Below, piece after piece: positions 55,482-62,668 of a stretch of 64,000 nucleotides of DNA; the stretch's first letter is position 1, and every line of letters begins with the position of its first letter. Under the pieces are notes generated by a model. The model saw nothing but the letters and a program-made list of their open reading frames with translations. It was not told the origin of the DNA and made no database searches. The stretch spans positions 4,526,001-4,590,000 of the forward strand of contig NZ_CP018863.1 of NCBI RefSeq assembly GCF_002849715.1. The letters run 5' to 3'. A program made the translations under genes and the position numbers. The stretch comes from Arthrobacter crystallopoietes (GTDB taxonomy: Bacteria; Actinomycetota; Actinomycetes; Actinomycetales; Micrococcaceae).

Positions 55482-57158
55482 TTGCGTTTTCGTGTCCGGC
55501 CAAAACTCGATGACAATGGGACGGTGATTCCGCTGACACCACATGAAGTTGAGCAACTCGTCGCACTCCGCACGGCGCTTGAGGATGCCTTATCTCGTGC
55601 GAAGGCCGCGAACCGGTACCGTCGAGGAACCGCAATAGTTGCACTGGATGCAGTTGTGGAACGCGTGAGTTCGCTTGTAGCGGTGACCCGAGGTGTGGCT
55701 CCTACCAAAGGCACGTTGGACGATCTGATCAGCCGTCTGGTTCAAAGTATCGGGCCTGCATGGAAGCCAACTGTTCTGCCTGACATTAGGCACCTGCGGC
55801 GCGCCCGCAACGCATCCCAGCATGAAGGTCTTGAACCGGACCGGGTCCAGGTTCCGCTTTGGGCCAGTGCCACTGAATTGTACGTTTCCACTTTAATTGA
55901 CGCGCAATTTTCCATTGATATTCGACGAGTAGTCCTGTCAGATGCCATCCAAGATGCAAGTCTTCGCGACCATATACGTCAAGCAGAGCTGGAGCGGAAT
56001 CTGGGCAACTACGCCTCTTGCGTCAAACACGCGGAAAGAGCGTACCGAACTGCTCTAACGAGGTGGAAACAACTAAGAGGCAATCGCGGTCATTGGCGGC
56101 GGCCGCAACCTACGACGAGCGAGACTTTCGACCGAAAGAGTCATGACTACCTGAGCAGACAACTCAACGAAGTGCAGGCAGTTCTAGACACCTTGGCCTT
56201 CTCGATCGATGCAGCCGAGGTTGAATGGTTCCTATCCACTATTGCCGAGCAGGGCGACGTGCTGAACGCCGAGGACTCCGAAAGGGCCTTGTCGTTTGCG
56301 TATGAGTGGATCATTGAATACGAACGAGCCACTCAATCGTGGACACCCAATCGGCGGCATCGAGCCGATGTTGAGGCGCGGCTGGTACGTTCCGCTGATG
56401 GCCCCGCACACATTGAGGATTGCGTAAAAGTGGATCTTCAGTCGGAGCGGGTACGTGCAGTATTTCGTATCGCTGACGTCCCTGATGAGCTCGAGTATCC
56501 GACGTGGGCTCAAACGGTCCGGGAGATTCTGCCAGCAAACAGCCATGAGAATGATTATTGGTGGAGTGTTTCGAACTCTGGAACAGTGGAAATCGAAAAG
56601 AAAGCTGAGCGGACAGTCGACTTCTCCACTGAGATTGACAAACTTTCCTCCGCCCTCCAAGAGGCACATGGCGTTCTCAAGGAGAACCTACAGGCTACTT
56701 CTGAAAAGGAGGAAGCCAAACAGCAACGGCATACCAAATTCGCAAAATCTATAGAGAACATCCGTCACGACTTTCCCGACTGGGTAATGCACCTCGAATG
56801 GTCTAACGGTAGTCCCGCCCCGGACGGAACCCAACAGATGATCTTGACCGTTTCAGACGAGGTCAAAAACCTTAGATTTGGAGAACGAACCGAGGGCAGC
56901 TTCTTCGATGACAGAAAGCAGCTCACAGACGTAATTCGCGACCATGAGCTCGTTACTCAATGCTACGGACTCGGTGAAGCAAACGAATGGGGCCTCATGC
57001 CCGTGCTCGAAGCCCCTCAATTGATGCGCATGCTCCAGGAGACCGACCTGATTGTGCGGAACCAGCTTGAGGTTATTGAACGCCGTGAAGAAGAATTAGG
57101 CGCCGCTATAGCGAGTGCCAAGGGAAGCATCGCCGCAAAGCTCATCAACCTGCAGTGA
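55482..57158 (+). CDS. Large protein with HEPN-type RNase motif
   Basis: This 558-residue soluble protein has an N-terminal helical region that holds R109-NASQ-H114 in RARNASQHEG, the R-x4-H signature of HEPN ribonucleases. The middle is helical with many acidic/Arg residues; a coiled stretch lies at about 385-430, and the end is a mixed domain plus a terminal helix (EVIERREEELGAAIASAKGS). TTG at 55482 has AGGAAG very close; GTG at 55524 is an alternative. Base composition is lower in GC than neighbouring genes. It could be a lone defence toxin; no antitoxin is evident. Confidence 0.72.
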   Translation: MRFRVRPKLDDNGTVIPLTPHEVEQLVALRTALEDALSRAKAANRYRRGTAIVALDAVVERVSSLVAVTRGVAPTKGTLDDLISRLVQSIGPAWKPTVLPDIRHLRRARNASQHEGLEPDRVQVPLWASATELYVSTLIDAQFSIDIRRVVLSDAIQDASLRDHIRQAELERNLGNYASCVKHAERAYRTALTRWKQLRGNRGHWRRPQPTTSETFDRKSHDYLSRQLNEVQAVLDTLAFSIDAAEVEWFLSTIAEQGDVLNAEDSERALSFAYEWIIEYERATQSWTPNRRHRADVEARLVRSADGPAHIEDCVKVDLQSERVRAVFRIADVPDELEYPTWAQTVREILPANSHENDYWWSVSNSGTVEIEKKAERTVDFSTEIDKLSSALQEAHGVLKENLQATSEKEEAKQQRHTKFAKSIENIRHDFPDWVMHLEWSNGSPAPDGTQQMILTVSDEVKNLRFGERTEGSFFDDRKQLTDVIRDHELVTQCYGLGEANEWGLMPVLEAPQLMRMLQETDLIVRNQLEVIERREEELGAAIASAKGSIAAKLINLQ

Positions 57159-57496
57159 CCTACCCTTGGTCGTCGACCGAACAGCATGAAATGAACGGTC
57201 CGAACCTTACCCTCTACACAGCTTTGCCTGCCGAGAAGAGGACCTAACTGGCCTGGGAGATTTATATGAAAGCCGCTTAACCATTCCACGTCGACACCAG
57301 GCGCCAAACGCAGACTACAGCACAAATTACCCTCGCCGGCTACTGCACCCAAATCTGGGGATGGCAACGGCGCAAAGGCACGCGCTACGGTTTTCGCTAC
57401 GGAGAGAGTATCCGTAAATCGCAGGGATTGGGGAACGGCCGCACCTGCTCGCGCACCGAAACGCGGCTTGCCTCACAGAGGTTTTGGGGATTTGCG
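57159..57496. other. Intergenic stretch
   Basis: These ~340 bases show no assignable gene. It presumably contains the promoter of the BTAD regulator. Confidence 0.4.
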
Positions 57497-58192
57497 ATGG
57501 GAATTGACCAGTCGTGGGAACTGCAGGTCATTGGCGGCTGGCAGTTGAGCCATAACCGCAAGGAGATCCGGGTCGTCCTCCGGCAGCAGCGGCTGCTGGC
57601 CCTGCTGGCTTTGCGTGGCAGCCTGTCGCGGAACGTAGTGGCCGGAATGCTGTGGCCGCAAACTACAGAAAGGCAGGCTTCGGGAAGCCTGCGCGCCACG
57701 GTATGTGCCCTCCGGCGGAAGTGGCCGGACCTGCTCGAAATCGGCGACGGAAAGCTGGCCCTGTCCAGGCAGGTCCGGCTGGATTTAGAGCACTTCCGTG
57801 AACAGATTTCACATGAGATCCACTCTCCGGGGCGGTCCTTGATGGCCATGCTGCGCCGAGCTGAACTGCTGCCGGGATGGTATGAGGACTGGGTCATCGA
57901 TGAGCAGGAGCGATGGACACTGCTGCGGCTGGCGGCGCTGGAGAGGGCAGCCGTCCGTCTTCTGGCAAACGGAGATAATGACAACGCCATTGACGCGGCG
58001 CGGACGATGATTGAGCTGGATCCTGCTCACGAAATTGCCTATCAACTGTTACTGCGAGCCCAGCTCGCCGACGGCAACCGGGCAGAGGCGATGCGCACTT
58101 ATCGAGATTTCCGTTCCATGCTCCACCTCGAGTTCGGCACCGAACCTTCAGAAAAGACGGCGCTCTTCCTCAGGCAGTCACTGCAGGTATAG
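57497..58192 (+). CDS. BTAD-domain (SARP-like) transcriptional regulator
   Basis: This 231-residue regulator has an N-terminal OmpR-like winged helix (ELQVIGGWQLSHNRKEIRV, LRQQRLLALLALRG, TVCALRRKW) and a C-terminal bacterial transcriptional activation domain (LLPGWYEDWVIDEQERW, then TPR-like helices ending RSMLHLEFGTEPSEKTALF). SARP/BTAD proteins activate secondary-metabolite or stress genes. The ATG at 57497 is chosen because the fold starts just after it; the ribosome site is a GGGG tract. No biosynthetic cluster follows directly. Confidence 0.9.
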   Translation: MGIDQSWELQVIGGWQLSHNRKEIRVVLRQQRLLALLALRGSLSRNVVAGMLWPQTTERQASGSLRATVCALRRKWPDLLEIGDGKLALSRQVRLDLEHFREQISHEIHSPGRSLMAMLRRAELLPGWYEDWVIDEQERWTLLRLAALERAAVRLLANGDNDNAIDAARTMIELDPAHEIAYQLLLRAQLADGNRAEAMRTYRDFRSMLHLEFGTEPSEKTALFLRQSLQV

Positions 58193-58415
58193 CGGCTGTA
58201 GGCTTGTCTTCCCTGGGTGCGCCGGTGGTGCCCAACCAGAAAACACGCCGCATTTCGCGCCTTCTGGCGGCACTGTTCGTGGGAGCCCCTCTGGCCCGCT
58301 TCCGGGCCGCGGCCGATAATGATAGTTAGACAATTTACGGCGGACCGCATTCGGGTAGCGACAGGCTCCGGGTCCTGCCGTAGAAGTTCAGACCGCACCC
58401 GGGAAGCAGGCCGCC

Positions 58416-58694
58416 ATGGCGTTGTCGGACGAAGAGCGCAGACGCCTTCAGGAACTTGAGTAGGAGCTCTTCGCTGACGGTCCGGGGCTGGCCCGCAAAT
58501 TGGGCCGGGACGCTTCCGCTGAGAGTTCAGGTGCCCGCACGGTGTATGGTTTCCTGATCATCGTGGCCGGTTTCGCTGTTGTTGCGGTTGTTGCCGGGAT
58601 CATCGCACAGCTGACGGTGCTTGGGGTCCTGGGTTTCCTGCTGGCGGGCACGGGCGCGTACATGGTCCTGAACCGGTACAAACCGCGCCGATGA
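58416..58694 (+). pseudogene. DUF3040 protein gene with an internal amber codon
   Basis: The frame opens at ATG 58416 with the classic DUF3040 start (ALSDEERRRLQELE). It meets TAG at 58461-58463 exactly where related proteins have Gln, and continues in frame ELFADGPGLARKLG to a normal end with two helices (FLIIVAGFAVVAVVAGII, LGVLGFLLAGTGAYMVL). A CAG to TAG point mutation is the simplest explanation. Restart at TTG 58500 could still give a 64-residue membrane part. Family members have unknown function. Confidence 0.85.
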
Positions 58695-58900
58695 TCTGAA
58701 TAGCCGGGACTGTGCCAGGGCATTTTCGCCACCGAGAGTAGCGTGATCACATCGCGCTTCCGGCAGGGCGGTGGATCGGCTAGGGTAGGCCGTAAGTCGA
58801 GCAGCCGGCTTCCAGCATCTATCGAAGTCCTCGCCATGAAACCCAGCATGATTGCAATCCCCCACCCCGAATTCGTGCCACTTCGCCTGACCGTGCCGTG
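58695..58900. other. Intergenic stretch
   Basis: These ~200 bases show no assignable gene. Confidence 0.35.
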
Positions 58901-59290
58901 ATGACTCCGCTCAAGGAGGCTGGCGACGGCTGCGGACAGCTGCCCGGCACGAAGGTGAAACCGGTGGTGCGGCAGAATCAAGCAGCTGAACAATTTGAGA
59001 TTTACCTGGGCGGACACCTCGCCGGATTTCTGCGCTACCGCCTTGTGAACGGTGAAATGCGGCTGATCGAAACAACCATCAGCCGTGAGCACCGAATCGA
59101 CAACCTCGTCCCATGCCTCATTTCCCACGCCCTCAGGGTGGCAGGGCTCAAGGGTCTCACCGTGCTGCCGCTGAGTCCTGCTGTCTGCGGATTCATCTCC
59201 ATGCACCCGCAGTACATGCATCTCGTCCCGGTCGGCAACCACCGCGACACCCTTTTGCAGTACCGGCCGAGGAGGCATCCTCAAGGGTAA
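58901..59290 (+). CDS. Degenerate short GNAT-like protein (YjdJ/Gtn-type)
   Basis: This 129-residue protein matches the short GNAT acetyltransferase layout: FEIYLGGHLAGFLRYRLVNGEM at the front, GLKGLTVLPLSPAVCGFISMHPQYMHLV at the back. The acetyl-CoA loop, normally R-G-x-G-x-G/A after the beta-4 strand, is replaced by SREHRIDNLV, and the Cys of the CPF motif is replaced too. Acetyltransferase activity is therefore doubtful. The ATG at 58901 (or the adjacent GTG at 58898) starts it. Confidence 0.75.
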   Translation: MTPLKEAGDGCGQLPGTKVKPVVRQNQAAEQFEIYLGGHLAGFLRYRLVNGEMRLIETTISREHRIDNLVPCLISHALRVAGLKGLTVLPLSPAVCGFISMHPQYMHLVPVGNHRDTLLQYRPRRHPQG

Positions 59291-59455
59291 TGGGCGTCAT
59301 TCTCTGCTGCACGCCATCTTTCCGTCCGCCGAATCCTGGGCAGGTCACAGAACTGGATACAGACAAACTGCCTTCCACTACCTGGGCATGGAAGAGCAGG
59401 CCACGCACTTCTTCGAGCTCTACCGGCAGTCACCCAGCCGCAGCGGTTGAATCCC

Positions 59456-59779
59456 CTAGGCTGCCTGGCTTGTAGCCGAAGTAAACGCGACTTCCATGGG
59501 TGGGACTATGACAAGTCTGCAGTCGGTCTGCATTGACTCCAGGGACGCAGGCAGGTGGCAGGACGCCGCGCTTTGGGTGAGCTGCTCCAGAGCACCGGGC
59601 GTCACGCGTGCACCGCCCAAGTCGAGGACAACCTCCAGGCCAGTGATGATGGAGCTGGCGCGTTTGGCGAGATTGAAGAGGGCCGTAACATTTCTGGCGC
59701 TTACCAAACCGACGACTTCGATGCGTGCCGAAACACATTCCAGGTCCACCCGTACGAGTACTTCCAGCTTGTCTTTCAT
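59456..59779 (-). CDS. STAS-like small protein
   Basis: This 107-residue soluble protein has the alternating strand/helix pattern of STAS/anti-anti-sigma domains (RIEVVGLVSARNVTALFNLAKRAS, LEVVLDLGGARVTPGALEQL). The Ser/Thr usually phosphorylated in true anti-anti-sigma factors is not clearly present. The ATG at 59779 follows GGGAGGGG. It lies near a second STAS/SEC14-type gene on the same strand; the two may be related regulators. Confidence 0.7.
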   Translation of the reverse strand: MKDKLEVLVRVDLECVSARIEVVGLVSARNVTALFNLAKRASSIITGLEVVLDLGGARVTPGALEQLTQSAASCHLPASLESMQTDCRLVIVPPMEVAFTSATSQAA

Positions 59780-59963
59780 TCCATACCCCTCCCCTCGCTG
59801 GCCGCGACACTGCGGCCGTTGACAAGCGTATGAAGGACAGGCGGTCGGCACAACAACTCTGCCCATAGTGATCCTGCCAATTCAGTAGCAGATTTCCCGG
59901 CCCCGGTATGCATCCCTTCGACAAGCATCAGGATCGTGCCTGGTCACGGCTATACCGGCATGG

Positions 59964-60314
59964 TCAAGGTCCTGTAAGCCATTCCATGGCGTCGGCGCGC
60001 GAGGTAAAGAACCGTGTGGGACATGGCGGGGTGTGCACTCCCAGGAAGAAATTGACGATCACGCGGTCGACCGGGGATGACCCCAGCAGGGCGATACGGG
60101 AAACTGCGCTGGGGCGTGTAAACAGCGTCCTCGCCGCGCGGCTGACCGAGGCCGTGGCCTCCATGTCAACCAGCATCGGATGTCGTTGGTCTTCGCAGAT
60201 GCTGTCGACTGCGATCATTGCGGCCTTGGCGTCCTCTTCCTCGATGCGAGACCCCGGCTCCCACTGCAGGTGCAAGAGCCCGTCGCCTCGCAGCACGAGC
60301 GATGCTTTGCTCAT
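59964..60314 (-). CDS. STAS/SEC14-like domain protein
   Basis: This 116-residue protein fits the actinobacterial STAS/SEC14-type family: LHLQWEPGSRIEEEDAKAAM, HPMLVDMEATASVSRAAR, SRIALLGSSPVDRVIVNFFLGVHTPPCPTRFF and the ending A-x-x-W-L. Members are often encoded in pairs and their function is unclear. The ATG at 60314 follows CAGGAGAG; a start five codons earlier is less likely. Confidence 0.8.
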   Translation of the reverse strand: MSKASLVLRGDGLLHLQWEPGSRIEEEDAKAAMIAVDSICEDQRHPMLVDMEATASVSRAARTLFTRPSAVSRIALLGSSPVDRVIVNFFLGVHTPPCPTRFFTSRADAMEWLTGP

Positions 60315-60524
60315 GGCTCTCCTGGACACAGCTGCTCCCTTTCACTGTCCCTGGCTGTATTCCCCTCTAAACACGGTAGGACAACCACATTGGAAGGAGC
60401 CTGCGCATCAGCTGGTGCCTCTGCAACGGTATCTTCTCCGGCTCTGATGCGAGCCGGAGGTGGCGCGGGAGCGGCCCACCTGTGGTGGGGCACACCAACG
60501 GTATCCCCAGATATATCGGCGGCC

Positions 60525-60692
60525 CTAAGCTGCGATGAAACCAGCGAGCACGCAAACTGCACCGATAAGGAAGAAAGACAGGTATCGCTTCCGCTCCGGC
60601 GAAAAAGGCTCGTTCCTGCCCCTCGGATGACGGACTGCGTACGTGGCCGCAACCCTGACGAGCACCCATCCGACAAGCATGACGAGAAGCAC
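60525..60692 (-). CDS. Very small two-helix membrane protein
   Basis: This 55-residue frame begins at GTG 60692 with GGAG upstream. It has a first helix (VLLVMLVGWVLVRVAATYAV), a basic polar loop (RHPRGRNEPFSPERKR) and a second helix (YLSFFLIGAVCVLAGFIAA). The amphipathic design and ribosome site suggest a real gene. No family is recognised. Confidence 0.55.
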   Translation of the reverse strand: MLLVMLVGWVLVRVAATYAVRHPRGRNEPFSPERKRYLSFFLIGAVCVLAGFIAA

Positions 60693-60803
60693 TGCTCCAC
60701 CCTAGGCTACGCCTGCCAGTCATCGTGGAATCCTTCCACGCCCGGCGCTCTTTCGGGACTCCACGACCGGTGCCGTGCGCATTCGCGCCTGCATAGGACG
60801 GGC

Positions 60804-60953
60804 ATGGCTGAGAACTGGAATAAACGCTTCGGTGGCGACCCCGACGAGAAAAGCAAGAACATCCAGGACTGGATGTACGGCGCCGGCGGCAAGGTGCTCG
60901 GGGCGATCCTCGTCGTCCTGGGACTGTACTTCGTCCTGCGGATCTTCCTCTAG
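60804..60953 (+). CDS. Small single-pass membrane protein before the NERD gene
   Basis: This 49-residue protein has a polar charged start (MAENWNKRFGGDPDEKSKNIQDW) and one C-terminal helix (VLGAILVVLGLYFVLRIFL). It ends nine bases before the NERD gene on the same strand, so the two are probably co-expressed. Confidence 0.65.
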   Translation: MAENWNKRFGGDPDEKSKNIQDWMYGAGGKVLGAILVVLGLYFVLRIFL

Positions 60954-60961
60954 GCGCGGGC

Positions 60962-61726
60962 ATGGCGAACGGAACCTTCGGCACCGCCGCGGCCGGACTC
61001 GACAACGCTCACTGGGCGAAGAACCAGGACGTCGCAAACATCGGCGCAATCGGTGAACGGCGTACCGCAGAGCTCCTCGATTCGTTCGCGGACCGGGCCG
61101 CCGTCCTGCACGACCTGCGCATCCCGATCAAGGGCATCAGCGCCAACATCGACCACGTCGTCGTCAGCGGCAAACGGGTCCTGATCCTCGACACCAAGAT
61201 GTGGCTACCGGGCCTCTACTGGACGTTCGGCGGCGCCAACCGGCGCGGTCTGGTCCGGGTGGTCCACACCGAGAAAAAGACCATGGAAATGGCCCGGACC
61301 AGCCTGGTCCGTTTCCTGGACCGCACGCGGTCCGAAGTGGTCCGCCCGAAGGTTGTTGTGTGGTCCAGCCGGACCACCCAGCCGGTCCGGACCATCCTCT
61401 TCCAGGTGCCCGGGGCAGATGTCCTCAAGGGCGAAAAACTCGCGCGGACACTGGGATCTCTCATCGGCAGGCAGCCGGCGGACCAACAGATTGTGGACCG
61501 CCTCTCTGAGCTGCTGGTCCGGTCCAGGCGGACCACTATGGACCACCCGCTGACCACTTCCTGGACCACCCCGCGGACCGGTCCGGACCAGCGGGTGGAC
61601 CGGTCCGGTGGACCACTTCTGGACCACCCCGCGGACCACCCGATGTATTCCCGGTCGGGAATGGACGAGAAGGTCCGGGCCAGGCTGGAACGCATGCGCA
61701 ACGACGACGATCCGTTCGCCGCCTGA
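60962..61726 (+). CDS. NERD-domain protein with GGWCC-rich coding sequence
   Basis: This 254-residue protein has an N-terminal NERD (nuclease-related) domain: GAIGERRTAELLDSF (about 28-42), SANIDHVVVSGKRVLILDTKMW (about 59-80), with the D ... DxK-like catalytic core. From about residue 188 the sequence turns into an unusual Arg/Thr/Asp/Pro-rich tail (RRTTMDHPLTTSWTT, DHPADHP). The DNA for this tail and much of the body is built around repeated GGTCC/GGACC, so the protein tail may be a by-product of the DNA repeats. NERD proteins occur on plasmids and may act on DNA. Confidence 0.82.
   Translation: MANGTFGTAAAGLDNAHWAKNQDVANIGAIGERRTAELLDSFADRAAVLHDLRIPIKGISANIDHVVVSGKRVLILDTKMWLPGLYWTFGGANRRGLVRVVHTEKKTMEMARTSLVRFLDRTRSEVVRPKVVVWSSRTTQPVRTILFQVPGADVLKGEKLARTLGSLIGRQPADQQIVDRLSELLVRSRRTTMDHPLTTSWTTPRTGPDQRVDRSGGPLLDHPADHPMYSRSGMDEKVRARLERMRNDDDPFAA
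61248..61676. repeat. Dense array of GGWCC pentamers inside the NERD gene
   Basis: I count about 27 GGTCC/GGACC sites in ~430 bases, often as GGACCA/TGGTCC and sometimes back to back (GGACCGGTCCGG). By composition only one or two would be expected. The array crosses the second half of the NERD gene and is strongest at 61495-61640. Confidence 0.75.
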
Positions 61727-61766
61727 CCCTCCCCCGACGCACCCTTTCCAAGGAAGGACCACCGCC

Positions 61767-61829
61767 ATGGCCGCACGTGCCCAGGCACCGCAGAAACCGG
61801 TCACCCTCAGGAACCGGGTTAGAGAATGA
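61767..61829 (+). pseudogene. Truncated frame after the NERD gene
   Basis: An ATG with a good ribosome site (AAGGAAGGA) opens only 20 codons (AARAQAPQKPVTLRNRVRE) before a stop. The strong start with no body suggests the beginning of a gene whose rest was lost. Confidence 0.4.
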
Positions 61830-62021
61830 GGACGGTCAGGACTATCGCTCGCAATGTCGGTTATAGGAGATGACGTCTGCTACCATCGCCGCACACATGA
61901 TGGAGACAGAGCCTCCGGGCAAGCTACTGCTCTGGCCGTTCGACATCAGGTCGCATAGAGCAAATGAACCCGAAGATGCTCAGAATCCGAGATAACAACA
62001 GCAGAAACCTCTGGAGGGACA

Positions 62022-62267
62022 ATGTCCGCATCGAATACACTATTGACTCCGAAAGACATGGCGGAGCGCCTCGGAATCCCCGAGCGATCGGTTAGGCAAA
62101 AAGTTTATGGGGCAGTTTGGCCCCACCGACGCTTGGATCTGAGGACCATTCGCTTCACAGAAGATGACTTTAGGACGATCCTGACCATGTCATACGAGCA
62201 GCCGCACGACCGAGCTGCGGCGCTTCCGGAGGTACAGAGAGCACCAAGTGAAAAGGCAGTCATATGA
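62022..62267 (+). CDS. Small helix-turn-helix protein (excisionase-like)
   Basis: This 81-residue protein has a MerR/excisionase-type HTH in the first half (LLTPKDMAERLGIPERSVRQKVY), followed by a short wing with RTIRFTEDDFRTIL. Such proteins occur as accessory DNA-binding factors on plasmids and integrative elements. The ATG at 62022 follows CTGGAGGGAC. Its stop overlaps an ATG that opens only six codons (62264), a second truncated coupled frame in this region. Confidence 0.72.
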   Translation: MSASNTLLTPKDMAERLGIPERSVRQKVYGAVWPHRRLDLRTIRFTEDDFRTILTMSYEQPHDRAAALPEVQRAPSEKAVI

Positions 62268-62668
62268 GCGGCCGTCACATCTAGCACTCCTTCCTCAACG
62301 TAAGCATGCGAGCGAGCGATGTAGATTGGCCTGGCGCATTCGACGATTCGGTCTTGTCGAAACGAGGTGCATATGTCCACCCCCTTACCGCTGGCGGCCA
62401 ACAATGCTGGCTCCTTTAAGGGAGGCGTGCCGTTTCAGGTCCTTGAAATGCGCCACTCTGTTGTCCACAGAATATACAAGACCAACGCACCTATCCCGGT
62501 CATGAGGTTCATGCCCCTTCGCCGATGGCTACTCGACAGCGGCCCATTCCGCGCGCAGAAACGACTCTGCGCCACACTAGCGCAGCTGAACTTTCAGGCA
62601 ATACTGCGGGCAGCGACTCATGAAACCGCTCGTGACAACGCCCGATCCCCTCAGGAGAGGGTCCAGCC
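62268..62668. other. Intergenic stretch before the partial ATPase
   Basis: These ~400 bases show no assignable gene apart from a six-codon frame at its left end. It is the 3' side of the minus-strand ATPase gene. Confidence 0.4.
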
